From: Mesostigma viride
Lineage: Eukaryota; Streptophyta; Mesostigmatophyceae; Mesostigmatales; Mesostigmataceae
Assembly (NCBI GenBank): GCA_009746045.1
Contig: RPFO01000082.1
Span: 4,461,241-4,525,240, forward strand
Length of the DNA stretch: 64,000 nucleotides
Reading direction: 5' to 3'
Positions 1-10,074 of this stretch are shown here, piece after piece (the first letter of the stretch is position 1; each line of letters begins with the position of its first letter). A model generated the notes under the pieces. It did not search any database. It was not told the DNA's origin and saw nothing but the letters and a program-made list of their open reading frames with translations. The position numbers and the translations under genes were made by a program.

Positions 1-191
1 ACACACCCGACCCTGTGGGCAAGCCACCTCCCCCCAAGCGGAGGAGGCGTTTTGATGAGTAGTGTAGTTAGACTTTTCTAGATAGAGTTAGGATAGTTCG
101 ATCACGCGGCTTCCTCCACCCCATACATCATGGAATATGTGCTACATGACCCCCCCACGGAGGCATGTTATAATTTAATTTAATTTTTTAA
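1..191 (+). mobile_element. 3' end of an RT-type LINE (5' part lies outside the window)
   Basis: Codons 3-62 read as the C-terminal tail of a LINE ORF2: a Pro-rich stretch, then a basic run ending RRRRFDE and a TAG stop. A 3' UTR of about 125 bases follows and ends in a short hairpin and an AT tail of TTTAA-type units. The same tail and UTR recur at 57195-57453 (minus) and 58690-58918 (plus), so this is a repeat family and not a host gene. The rest of the ORF is to the left of the window. Confidence 0.75.
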
Positions 192-303
192 GATAATGGC
201 AGGCTCGAGCTACCATGGTCCGGATTCTCCCGATTTCTGGCCTGCGCTGGTTGTCTCCTTGATATGCTAACATCACTTTAAATTCATTTGCACCATTGTC
301 CCC
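192..303. repeat. Short dispersed repeat, otherwise unassigned spacer
   Basis: Bases about 196-250 recur, inverted, at about 8581-8640 and 57574-57640, always next to LINE ends. No coding potential is seen. It may be the 5' end of another retroelement family. Confidence 0.4.
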
Positions 304-2298
304 TATACGATCATGTGTGCCTACGGTCACGAGCCACGAGCCACGAGGTAGCCATGGCTGTCGGAGCTCATAACTTTCACGTTTGAGCGCCGAATTCAGC
401 TGTGAATATCACAATCGCTTCGTCTTTCTTAGACGCACATGCTGATATAATTTTCCGAAGCTATAACGCACTATACGATGAGCAAACGCCTCTCGACGCA
501 ACGCAGCCTGGCGGCTGCGCTTAGCAATGAAAATACGTCTGCAGCCCCGGCCGCAGCTTCGCCAACCGGCCCAGAAGGCAGCGGCGCCACTAGCCAAGCT
601 CTAGTGGTCGCCCAGCCCCCTGCTGCGCCCGCATCGCCAGCAGCGTCGCCCGAACCCAAGCGCAGTCGCCCTGACGGGCTGCTGGATGAGTACGACTTTG
701 ACGCCAGCCAGCCCGGCTATTTTGGCTATTTTGACAAGCTTACACCCGATCGCATCCTGGGCCATGTGTTTTTCGGGACGCATGCCTCTCTTCTAGAACT
801 GTGCAAGCAGCTTTCCCACCAAGATCGCCTTGTCAATGCCCGCCTCCAGAGGCGCAATTTCGGCAAAGACGTCCTCAACGCACGCCGCCCCCACCTCCAG
901 CAATTCGCCCTCTTTTCCCTCCTTGGACGCTCCATCGAGGAGCTTTGGCCCCCAAAGCCCCTCACCACCGAATCCTCCATCCGCTCACTCCTCAAGGAGG
1001 CCCTCGAGCAGCACGTGGCCCCCATCGCTGCAGATGTGGCGGCCATGGGCAGCACGCTGGCTGCCGAGCTCCCCCTCCTCTCCACCATCTCCACCTCCAC
1101 CTCCACTCTCCTCGCCTCCTCCACCGCCACCACCCCCACCTCCGCCGCCATCACCGCCCAGCTCCGTGACATCGACCAGCGTCTTAAGGACAACGCCATC
1201 GCTATCGAGGTCCTGCAGAACACCGCCGGCCTCACCGCCCAGGCGGTGAAGGACATTGCCGCCAAGCCAGCCCCTGCTGGCCTGGCCGGCGATGCTCCTC
1301 CCCTCACGACCTGGGCGGACATGCTTAAGCAGCACACCACCTCCACCACCTCCGCCGTCGCAGCACAGCTCCAGCGGCAGACGCTTGACCTCCGCGAGGA
1401 GGCCGAGCTCGCCAAGCGCAGCCTCAACGTCATTGTCAAGAATCTCAAGATGGAGGAAGGTGAGAATTCCGAGAAGCTTGCGCGTGCTTTTGAGAGAGAA
1501 ATCCTTGATCGCATGGGCCTTACTGGTGAGATCGAGCTGGCCGCCCACCGCCTTCCCCGCGCGCGGGGTAAGGCAGGGCCGCCCCCGCTCCTTCTCACCT
1601 TTAAGACCCCGGCGGACAAGATTTCTTTTCTCAGACGCCGCAAGCGGCTCGAGAAGACTCTCTTCACCCTTGATGACGACTTGACCCTGGCGCAGCAACA
1701 ACGGCGACGGGAGCTATGGCCGACCTACCTCCAGCTCCGGCAGACCAAGGCGGGGCAGCCGGTGTACTGGAAGGGGGCGGCCATCTACGTCGGCCACAAG
1801 CCCTGGCAGGCGACCCCCGCGGCCCCAGCGACTCCAGACGCCCCAGCTTAGGGGAATACAGCAGTAGTAGTGTAGAATAGATAGACCGTGGCCATGTACA
1901 TGTACGCCTCCTAGAGGCCCTATTCCAGCTAAGCCACGCGCTTTATTTAATCATGTACATGTGTGCCTATGATGAGCCCCACTCCAGACGATGCCTAGTT
2001 TTATTTAGTAATGCTGTGCCCATGCAGAGAGCTGCTCTCTGCTGAGATGCCACGCTCTAGTTTTTGTATAGCCATGATGATCTTCCCCATCACAGGCATG
2101 CTCCCCCCTTACCCGGGCATAGCGTGATAGACCATGAGGGTGCGGGTGCCCTGGTGCACCTAGAGCAGGGGTAGCTTACATTCCCACCCTTGCATGAAGT
2201 AGCCTAGAATGTATTAAAAGCCATATGCCCCTTCTCAGGGCTATGTGCTACATCTACTCCCAACGGAGTGATGTTGATAATTAATTAATTAATTAATG
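304..2298 (+). mobile_element. ORF1-only LINE-like retroelement, copy A
   Basis: The 5' UTR begins around GAGCCACGAGCCACGAGG (334-351) and is followed by one long ORF (478-1851) and a 3' UTR of about 430 bases. The element closes with a CTCC-CAAC-GGAG hairpin and a TTAA-repeat tail (2277-2298). The same architecture recurs at 5776-7763 and 49884-52150. No endonuclease or RT frame lies between ORF1 and the tail. The exact 5' border is uncertain. An imperfect TSD (about 293-303 versus 2294-2305) is possible but weak. Confidence 0.7.
478..1851 (+). CDS. ORF1p-like protein of the ORF1-only retroelement (intact, 457 aa)
   Basis: The ORF is intact and starts at the ATG shared in position with the other copies; a conserved RLSTQRSLAAAL opening follows it. 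The layout resembles L1-type ORF1 proteins. An Ala/Ser/Pro-rich N-terminus comes first. A predicted coiled coil lies at about residues 220-265 (heptad-like AQLRDIDQRLKDNAIAIEVL). An RRM-like segment starts near residue 315 (RSLNVIVKNL). A basic C-terminal domain follows, with LDDDLTLAQQQRRRELWPTY and VYWKGAAIYV. In L1 elements this protein binds the element RNA and chaperones target-primed reverse transcription; that role is inferred here from layout only. The long antisense frames across it are GC-rich shadows. It is one of two copies without a break, so the family may be young. Confidence 0.7.
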   Translation: MSKRLSTQRSLAAALSNENTSAAPAAASPTGPEGSGATSQALVVAQPPAAPASPAASPEPKRSRPDGLLDEYDFDASQPGYFGYFDKLTPDRILGHVFFGTHASLLELCKQLSHQDRLVNARLQRRNFGKDVLNARRPHLQQFALFSLLGRSIEELWPPKPLTTESSIRSLLKEALEQHVAPIAADVAAMGSTLAAELPLLSTISTSTSTLLASSTATTPTSAAITAQLRDIDQRLKDNAIAIEVLQNTAGLTAQAVKDIAAKPAPAGLAGDAPPLTTWADMLKQHTTSTTSAVAAQLQRQTLDLREEAELAKRSLNVIVKNLKMEEGENSEKLARAFEREILDRMGLTGEIELAAHRLPRARGKAGPPPLLLTFKTPADKISFLRRRKRLEKTLFTLDDDLTLAQQQRRRELWPTYLQLRQTKAGQPVYWKGAAIYVGHKPWQATPAAPATPDAPA

Positions 2299-2400
2299 TT
2301 CCCCTCCCACTGAGGACTTATGCTCACGTGACGCCGTCACGTGTCTATTAATTAATTAATTAATTAATTAATTAATTTAATTAATTAATTCATATGCACA
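2299..2400 (+). repeat. 3' tail of a further retroelement family (palindromic hairpin plus TTAA tail)
   Basis: A perfect inverted pair CACGTGAC/GTCACGTG lies at 2324-2343, followed by a TTAA-repeat tail to about 2390. The same hairpin-plus-tail recurs at 5350-5400 (inverted) and about 56110-56165. Confidence 0.5.
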
Positions 2401-2509
2401 ATGCTTAATTATGATTGGGGGCACTAAGTAACATCTCCAGTGAGTTGTCCATGCACTTGTTGGGGGTACTACCCCCATGTATATGCCAATATTACGGTGT
2501 TATGCCAAT

Positions 2510-3800
2510 ATTACGGTGTTATGCTGCTCCTCCGGGACATCTGCAACCGCCTTCTGCTGTCGTCGCAACCGCCTCCAGCGGCCTGGCAACACAGTTTTCG
2601 CACGATGCTGTACAAGAACAAGGGGTCGCCAACCGACCCCGGCAACTACAGAGGGGTGTGCATTCAAAGCGCCCCCCTCAAGCTTCTTATGCGGCTCATC
2701 CTGAACCGCCTGCGCACGGCCCTGGACGGTCACCTCAGCGAGACTCAGCACGGCTTCCGTTCAGGTCGCAACACAGTACAGGCGCTCTTCGCTACTCGCC
2801 GACTTGTGGAGGAACTGCAACGCCTTCAGCCTGGTGAGTCCCCTCTGCACCTTGTGCTGGTAGACTTCATCAACGCCTTCGATTCGGTTTTCTGGCCTGC
2901 GCTTTGGGACATCCTAGCTCGAGCTGTTCCGGATCCCCCGCCCCCTTATTGCTGTCATCCGCAACCTGTATGAAGGGTCCACCACTTCGGCGCACTTCTT
3001 ACGGGACCACGCCACCATGCCCTTAACAGAAGGGCCGGGGTGTGGCAGGGCTGCGTGCTGTCGCCCTACCTGTTCATTATTGTGGTCGAATACGTAATGA
3101 TTCAGGCGCGCAAGCGATTTGCCCACATCGTGGGTAGGGAACCAGGGGTGCAGGTTGCTAACCACTTCTGGCATGGCGGCACGGAAACGGAGATTCGGCT
3201 GGCGGACATCATCTACGCAGACGACACCACCCTCTTTGAGTACACTGGGCACGTTCAGACATAGCTTGACTGCCTAGCTATTGAAGCCCGTGCAGTGGGG
3301 CTTGAGGTCAGCAAGAAGACAGATGCCCTGGCGGTTGGGCTCACCCACTCACCGCCACCCCTCTATCTCCTCGACGGCTCTCGAGTCCTGTATCGGGACC
3401 GCGTCAAGCTGCTGGGCAGCCTGCTTCCCAGCTCAGTGCGAGGCTGATGTGGACCATCACATCTCCCTCGCCTGGCACGCTTTATGCCATTACCGGGCCC
3501 TGTGGCGCAAGCCCCTTGGCAAGATCGAGAAACAGGACCTGTTCAAGGTCCTCGTCCTTCCCATGTTCTCACATCTGGGGCCGAGACGCGGACCCTCACC
3601 GCTGACCTGGCTCGCAAGCTGGACGGCGCGGTCACCAACATGCTGCGATCCATTTTCACTGAGTAGGATATGTTGCTCATGTTCGCAATATGAGGACATT
3701 TACCTGGACATGCCATATATAACCAGCACCATTAAGCAGCGGCGCCTGAGCTGGGTGGGCTGCATGGGCAGCGATGGTGGTGCAATCAATAAATAATCTC
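2510..3800 (+). pseudogene. Decayed non-LTR retrotransposon reverse transcriptase
   Basis: The RT core is read across several frames. DPGNYRGV and QHGFRSGRNTVQ are followed by LVDFINAFDSVF near 2865-2890. After a frame change comes WQGCVLSPYLFII (3040-3080), then the catalytic box YADDTTLFE (3214-3240). The C-terminal LINE segment (TADLARKLDGAVTNMLRSIF, ending 3665) follows in another frame. In-frame stops at 3262 and 3664 and at least two frameshifts make it non-functional. No endonuclease domain is present. A roughly 20-base unit (ATGCCAATATTACGGTGTT) is duplicated just upstream, at 2482-2521. Related fragments lie at 8470-8582 and 58232-58918. Confidence 0.85.
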
Positions 3801-4480
3801 CAGGGCCTGCGCGGTCAGCTAGGGCCTCGGTTTGGGCGGTGATGGCGTCGAGCTTCTTGACAAGCAGGCCGCGCCATTGCCCTCCACCTGGTTTAGGCGA
3901 GCTCAGCCTAGAAAAGTTCTAGACCGGCATGCGCCTCGGAAGCCAGGCTGCGCCGCTGTCTGCAGAGCTGTGAGCCGGGGTTCCATGGAGTTTGTACATG
4001 TGGGCGACCTAGCTAGTGGTTTCTGGCTGTATTGGAGACCAGGGCCTCCTCCGTGTTGAGCGATGTGGTCAGCGAGGTCAGCTTCTCGATCGGTCAGCGG
4101 CCAGGCCACGTCTAGCCTTGAGCACTGCGAGGAGGTCGTCCTTGCAGAGGGAGGGAGCCGGTACGTGCGGCTGCTGGCGCGGGGACTGCCCGGCCAGGTA
4201 GGGTAGCAAGCTAGGATGAGACGAGGTCTGCGCTTCGTTGAGCTGAAAGTAGCTTGTCAGGATCAGCATATGCACATGGGAGCTGCTCTCCCGAGTTGAG
4301 AAGCAACTGCACTTGGTTCTCGTCGTCGTGGTCGTTCGAAATCCTTTCCGTCAGGCATAACAATCCATGATGCATGCATTCCTGACCACGCGTGCAGGTA
4401 CCGGACGACCTGGGCTCACTGTCCCTTTGCCAGACGTATAGCCAATTGGATTGATTAATCGAATTTAAGGAGGACCCTTC
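3801..4480. other. No gene recognised; GC-rich repeat remnant
   Basis: Short frames only. Parts of 3805-4200 resemble, on the minus strand, the coiled-coil-encoding part of the ORF1-only elements (recurring GTCGAG and GCGGTGATGG words), but too loosely to call. Confidence 0.25.
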
Positions 4481-4494
4481 GTTGCCGGCTTAAA

Positions 4495-4550
4495 ATAAAT
4501 TAATTAATTAGACTCGTGCTCCCGTTGGGGAGTCACGGAGCATTAACCCC
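4495..4550 (-). repeat. 3' tail of a third retroelement type (inverted)
   Basis: A TTAA tail is followed by the hairpin CTCCC-GTTG-GGGAG (minus strand CTCCC-CAAC-GGGAG). The same block is at 57481-57530. A GATG tetranucleotide run (4551-4566) follows. Confidence 0.45.
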
Positions 4551-4758
4551 GATGGATGGATGGATGGGTGCAAACAGTCCTGCCGGCTTAAAAGCGGCTC
4601 CATTGGTGGCCATGGCAAGGTTTCTTAGCTAGGCTCGATCAGCTAGGCGAGGCGCTTGATGGGACCACACCATTGTGGCGGTCTCAGTGGCACATCTCAT
4701 TTTTGAACTGCTTGCTGGAGCTCTATACAAGTAGATGCATGCGTACGTATCATCATGC

Positions 4759-4810
4759 GGACCGGCACTGAACGCAAATGGTTTTCACCTTTGCGGCGTG
4801 CCAAATCAGA
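4759..4810 (+). mobile_element. SINE-like element, 5'-truncated 3' end
   Basis: Matches the last 50 bases of the element at 4890-5212, ending at the same CAAATCAGA terminus. Confidence 0.5.
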
Positions 4811-4889
4811 ATATACGCTTGGCTGATTTCGATAGTACCGGCTACGCCCCCTTCTCAAGAAGGTTCCAGCCGTGCTCAGCCCGTCTCAC

Positions 4890-5212
4890 GGTTCGAGACT
4901 GAACAAGACTCAAGTGCAGACACGTGTGTAGTACTCCTACACACAGATCTCGAATGATTTATCTAGTACCAAATCCGAAATTAAGGCTTGCATCACTCCC
5001 CGGAAAGGAGAACTTTTGCGGATGACTGTAGGTGTCAGTTGGCGATGCCCTAGGATCCGGAGACGTCCGTCCTATAGTCAGCAAAATTGGTGCGAGAGGT
5101 CCCCAGTTCGATTCCGGCCTGGATTCATTTGCAGATCGCGTTTTTCCGCGTTTTCCGCGGCCCGGCACTGAACGCAAATGGTTTTCACCTTTGCGGCGTG
5201 CCGCAAATCAGA
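4890..5212 (+). mobile_element. SINE-like retroposon with tRNA-like promoter boxes (full-length copy)
   Basis: About 323 bp. It contains a B-box-like AGTTCGATTCC (about 5104-5116) and an A-box-like TAGGTGTCAGTTGG (5028-5041) on the same strand, the arrangement of a tRNA-derived RNA polymerase III promoter. A stem TAGGA/TCCTA with an inner CGGA/TCCG pair lies between the boxes. At least four other copies are present. Three of the five share the 3' end but are truncated at the 5' end, as expected of retroposition. Confidence 0.6.
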
Positions 5213-5349
5213 GTATAATCAGTTTTGTTGTCACTTTATGATCTGAAGGTACGTTGATTGGAGACCTACAATCATGCAAGTGCTCAGGTAGTCCTAGAGA
5301 TAGCCATGCCGGCGCCTAGCTAGCACGATATGCATGTGCATGTGGTTCA

Positions 5350-5575
5350 TATGTATTAGTTATAATTAATTGATAAGCACGTGACTGCGTCACGTGGGTG
5401 CCAATACAGAGTAAAGGAACCTTCAACCCTATGTACACAGCGAGAAGGAGGGAGGGCGCGCCCTAGCTTCTCTCACTGCCGCAAGTGGGCAGGCCACAGA
5501 GCGCTCTCTCCACGGCATGGTGCATCACGCCGGGGCGCAACACTATGGGTGCAATACAACCAGTGCAATACCGAC
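5350..5575 (-). mobile_element. Fragment of a further retroelement family (inverted)
   Basis: Starts with an AT-rich tail and the CACGTGAC/GTCACGTG hairpin, then about 170 bases. Part of this (5402-5490) recurs at about 33838-33920 inside an alpha-adaptin intron. Confidence 0.45.
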
Positions 5576-5775
5576 CATAGGGGGCGGTCATCCACGTTGA
5601 CCACCAGCCCTGGCAGCCCCCTCGACCTGCCACCTCAGACTAGGAATATATACCAGTAGCTAGTGTAGATTAGTAGTCAGGCTTAGCCTAGCATGTGGCC
5701 TACGCGCATGTGCGCCCATAATGACCCCCATGGATGATGCCTTCATTCAGCATTTAGCCAAGCCATGTCTATAAT

Positions 5776-7763
5776 TATATAAAGCCATTGTTTGGCCAAC
5801 GGTGAGCCACGAGGAAGCCATGGCTGTCGGAGCTCATAACTTTCACGTTTGAGCCCCGAATTCAGCTGTGAATATCACAATCGCTTCGTCTTTCTTAGAC
5901 GCACATGATGCTATAATTTTCCAAAGCTATAACGCACTATATGGCGAATAAACGCGCCTCGACGCAACGCAGCCTGGCGGCTGCGCTCGGCAATGAAAAT
6001 ACGTCTGCAGCCCCGGCAGCAGACTCGCCCTCAAGCCCGGACGGCAATGGTGACACTAGGATCGTGCACTGGTGGTTGCCCAGCCCCCTCACGGACTTGC
6101 CTCGCCCTCTGCATCGCCAGAGCCTAAACGCAGCCGCCCTGAGCATCCGCCCCCTGACGAGCCGGACTGGAAAGAAATAGACTTTGACGTCAAATCAGCT
6201 ACATGGTGGACACAAGGCCGCGCAAATCCCATCCAGTTTATGAACGCCGTGTTCTTTGGGTCGCGCGCCTCGCTTCTTGCCCTGGGCAAGCACTTTTACG
6301 TCCAAGGCCGCATCATTATGCCTACCCGCATGGATTCCCCGTCGGATCTGTCCAGCTACTCCCGCCCCCGCCTTCAGCTTCTCGCCCTCTGCTGCCTCCT
6401 CGGGCGCTCTGTCGCCGACATCTGGGCCCCCCCCTCCACCTCCAAAATTCGCTCCATCATCAACAACGCCATCGAACAGCACGTGACACCCCTGGCCGCA
6501 GATGTGGCGGCCATGGGCGGCACGTTGGCTGCCGAGCTTCCCATCCTCTCCTCCACCACCACCGCCACCTCCAAGCTCCTCGCCTCCACCTCCACCACAA
6601 CCGACGCCCTCACGGCCCAGCTTCTCGCCATCGACAAGCGCCTGCAGGACAATGCCATAGCCATCGAATGCTTGCAGAACACCGCCGGCATCACTGCTCA
6701 GGCGGTGAAGGACATCGCCGCTCGGCCAGCCCCTGCTGGCCCTGCCGGCGATGCTCCTCCCATCACCACCTGGGCGGACATGCTTAAGCAACACGCCACC
6801 TCCACCACCTCCGCCGTCGCCGCCCAGCTTCAGCAGCAGACGCTGGACCTCCGCGAGGAGGCCGAGCTTGCCAAGCGCAGCCTTAACGTCATAGTCAAGC
6901 ACTTCGACCCGCTGCAGGACGAGACCTCCGAGACCCTTGCCCTGGCGTTTGAGAACAAAATCCTTGTCCCCATGGCTATCACTGGTAAGGGCAAGCCGCG
7001 GGGGGTGACCCGCCTTCCCCGCTCGCGGGGTAAGGCCGGCCCCTCCCCCTTGCTCCTCACCTTTGACACCATGGCGGATAAGATGGAGTTCCTCAAGTGT
7101 CGCAAGCGGCTTGGGGGGACCGCCTACACGCTGGACGACGACTTGACCTTGACGCAGCAACAACGGCGACGGGAGTTATGGCCGACCTACCTCCAGCTTC
7201 GGCAGACGGCGGGGCAGAAGCCGGTCTACTGGAAGGGGGCGGACATCTACGTCGCCCACAAGCCCTGGCAGGCGACCCCTGCAACCCCAGCCACCGCAGC
7301 CACCACCCCAGCCTAGGGAATATATAGCAGTAGTGTAGACTAGAAAGCTTAGCTCGTTAGTGACGTGGCCATGTATGCCTGCGTGATGGGCCCACACCCG
7401 CCCTTGCAATAGCCGTAGCAATGTCGAGTCATGCTTTGCCCATGCAGGGAGTTACTCCCTGCTGAGAGGCCATGTGTACCCTAGCTATAGCCTAGCCACA
7501 TACCTTCCACCCCATATGTCATGCAGGCCTTCTAGGCCCTCTCCTCAAGCCCCCCAGGGCTGGGTGCCTGTGCTTGTTTAGGAGGCATGAACCATCATGG
7601 AGGTGCAGGTGCACCTAGTGCACCCAGAGCAGGTGATAGTTGTACATCCTACACCTGCAGGTTGTCGCCCTGATTGTATTACAAACCCATAGATGCCCCT
7701 TTCTCAGGGCTATTATGTGTTACATATGCTCCCCACGGAGCTATGATTTTAATTAATTAATTT
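5776..7763 (+). mobile_element. ORF1-only retroelement, copy B, with 11-bp target-site duplication
   Basis: Flanked by ATGTCTATAAT at 5765-5775 and 7764-7774. The inner order is 5' UTR, ORF1, 3' UTR, CTCC..GGAG hairpin and TTAA tail. The direct repeat lies inside the 3' UTR of another element of the same family, whose sequence resumes exactly after it, so both borders are well defined. Confidence 0.85.
5941..7316 (+). pseudogene. ORF1p-like gene of copy B, frameshifted near the start
   Basis: It begins with an ATG and the shared RASTQRSLAAAL opening. Near 6058-6064 it carries two extra bases relative to the copy at 50625-51983, which throws it out of frame after about 40 codons. The remaining frame is open to the stop at 7314-7316 and keeps the coiled coil, the RRM-like segment and LDDDLTLTQQQRRRELWPTY. 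A downstream start within the long frame (6072) could still give about 414 aa lacking the conserved N-terminus. Confidence 0.75.
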
Positions 7764-8038
7764 ATGTCTATAATGGGACCCCCATGGATGTTGCATTACG
7801 AATTTAGCCATGCTATGCCTATGCAGAGAGATGCTCTCTGTTGAGAAGCCATGCCCTAGCTCTTGTATAGCCATGATGATCTTCCTCCCCCGTGCCCGTG
7901 CCCGGGATCCCCTTAGTTGGGTTGAACCCGAGCTAGACAGCATGGTGGCCGGTGCCGGTGCCCTTGAGGCACCTAGAGCAAGTGTTGCTTACATTCCACT
8001 CTTGCAAGAAGTAGCCCAGAATGTATTAAAAGCCATAT

Positions 8039-8360
8039 TCTGATCAGGCACTCCGCAAAGGTGAAAACCATTTGCGTTCAGTGCCGGGCCGCGGAAAACG
8101 CGGAAAAACGCGATCTGCAAATGAATCCGACCAGAATCGAACTGGGGACCCCTCGCACCAATTTTGCTGACTATAGGACGGACGTCTCCGGTTACCATGG
8201 CATCGCCAACTTACACCTACAGTCATACGCAAAAGTTCTCCTGTCCGGGGAGTGATGCAAGCCTTTCGGATTTGGTACTAGATAAATCACTCGAGATCTG
8301 TGTGTAGGAGTACTACACACGTGTCTGCACGCGAGACTTGTTCAGTCTCGCACCTTGTTC
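8039..8360 (-). mobile_element. SINE-like retroposon with 8-bp target-site duplication
   Basis: Full-length 322-bp copy, inverted relative to 4890-5212. It is flanked by AGCCATAT at 8031-8038 and 8361-8368 and interrupts an ORF1-only 3' UTR. Its B-box-like motif lies on the minus strand around 8138-8150. Confidence 0.75.
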
Positions 8361-8469
8361 AGCCATATGCCCCTTCTCCGGGATATGTGCTACATGTACT
8401 CCCAGTTGACGGAGTTATGCTTCTAATTAATTAATTAATTAATACCATAGGTAGGCTGACGGCATAGCT

Positions 8470-8640
8470 TACGCTTTACGCCAATACTGGGCCCTGTGGC
8501 ACAAGCCCCTTGGCAAGATCGAGAAACAGGACCTGTTTAAGGTCCTCGTCCTTCCTGTTCTTACGTATGGGGCCGAGACGTGGAATCGGGAGAATCCGGA
8601 CCATGCATGGTAGCTCGAGCCTGCCGTTATCTTTGCCATT
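8470..8640 (+). mobile_element. LINE RT C-terminal fragment plus short dispersed repeat
   Basis: 8470-8582 matches the LINE segment at 3480-3590 closely (same lysine/arginine-rich reading KPLGKIEKQDLFKVLVLP). 8583-8640 is the inverted copy of the short repeat at 196-250. Confidence 0.6.
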
Positions 8641-8643
8641 ATC

Positions 8644-8958
8644 TATTAATTAATTAATTAATTAATTAATTAATTAATTAATTAATTAATTAAAATCATA
8701 GCTCCGTTGGGAGCATATGTAACACATAGCCCTGAGAAAGGGGCATCTATGGGTTTGTAATACAATCAGGGCTACAACCTGCAGGTGGAGGATGTACAAC
8801 TGTCACCTGCTCTGGGTGCACAAGGTGCACCTGCACCGCCATGATGGTTCATGCCTCCTTAACAAGCACAGGCACCCAGGGGGGGCTTGAGGAGAGGGCC
8901 TAGAAGGCCTGCATGACATATGGGGCCGGTGGAGGGTATGTGGCTAGGCTATAGCTGG
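8644..8958 (-). mobile_element. ORF1-only element, inverted 3' UTR fragment
   Basis: A TTAA tail on the left (about 8644-8692) is followed by the hairpin and a 3' UTR close to that of copy B (7490-7745), reversed. Confidence 0.7.
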
Positions 8959-9093
8959 TGTTTCCATTATCTATATTTAATTGCATGAGAATTCGATAAT
9001 TAAAATACGGAGATGAGGTCTGGATGCAACAGCAGTCCTGAAAGCCAGAAAAATTACGAAGGACTGTAAAGAAAAGAATCCCCATGGCAGGCA

Positions 9094-9206
9094 AGGAAGT
9101 AGCTTAGGATGTATGATAGGCCATATGCCCCCTCTCAAGGGCTATGTGCTACATATACTCCCAACGGAGTTATGTTACAATTCAATTCAATTCAATTCAA
9201 TTCAAT
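9094..9206 (+). mobile_element. ORF1-only element, 3'-terminal fragment with AATTC tail
   Basis: Shares the last 100 bases of the family, including the CTCC-CAAC-GGAG hairpin. Its tail is a run of AATTC/ATTCA units instead of TTAA. Confidence 0.6.
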
Positions 9207-10074
9207 GGCAGGCAAGGAGCAAGCCAACACTACTATCATCTAGCTGTAAACCAGCCAGCTAGGGATGGAAAGCTCGTAGACGATATTTGTAATTTCGTTT
9301 TATTATTTTCTAATGAGATTGGCAAAGTACTCTGTAGGATACCCATGCACATGACACGTGCGCAAGTACTTAAACTCACTTGTAACTTACTTGCTTACTT
9401 ATGGAACTCATGGAAGATAGCTAACTATGCCATTTGTACCCCATGCATTATTTTAACCGCCCAAAAGGGAACCTTCTCGATTCGTGGCTCGTGAGTGCAT
9501 TCAAGTTCTGTTGATATGGGATGACCTGGCCATGAGCCAGGTCAACAATGGTTTCAGGCCTGCTATACATCTCACCGACATATCTAGCATCTAAGGGTGA
9601 GCTGTAAGGGGCATAATCTTACCAAGGCAATTCTCATAATGGGAGGCATGCCTCCACAGCTAGGTCAGACGATCGCCTGTAGCCAAGGCCCAAGAAATGT
9701 AGAGGTTGAATCGGGAGACCTTATACTCTGCCCAGCACCCTGCCCCCATCTTGCTGAGCATCAACCAGGGACATGCCAGGTACCTACTGAAAGTTGGCAC
9801 CCCTTGACACTCCCAACGGAGGCGCGTGGATGGATGCATTCATGAGTGAATGCCCAGCACACTCTACTGTATTCATTACTGAACCCACTTTCTCTCACGT
9901 ACTAGCCCATTACTGGTAGCCACTGCAAACAACAGAATGCCGGGGGCGTTGCGGGTAGTCACTGCAAGCAATGGCATGCAGGGGGCTTAGGCAACTGCCA
10001 AGTGCAGCACAGGAGTGTGCGGCAGTTGGGGTAGGCATTGAGTGGACGCCAGCATCTGTACCGCTGTAGATCGG
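9207..10074. other. No gene recognised; 3' flank of APC10
   Basis: Only short frames. The right part would be the 3' UTR of the minus-strand APC10 gene. Confidence 0.4.

Larger units (their letters stand above)
5576..8442 (+). mobile_element. 3' fragment of an ORF1-only element, split by two later insertions
   Basis: 5576-5775, 7764-8038 and 8361-8442 join to form one ORF1 C-terminus plus 3' UTR, collinear with the copy at 49884-52150. It is interrupted by copy B (5776-7763) and by a SINE (8039-8360), each flanked by its own TSD. It ends with the hairpin and TTAA tail at about 8418-8442. Confidence 0.75.

Noticed and set aside
726-1701. Long antisense frames across ORF1 of copy A (also 6195-7163 and 51015-52046)
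   Set aside because: GC-rich mirror frames of the ORF1 gene; low-complexity Gly/Arg/Val content and no conserved start.
5028-5116. A functional tRNA gene
   Set aside because: A- and B-box-like motifs are present but no acceptor stem or anticodon arm can be drawn, and the block is dispersed with TSDs, so it is a SINE.
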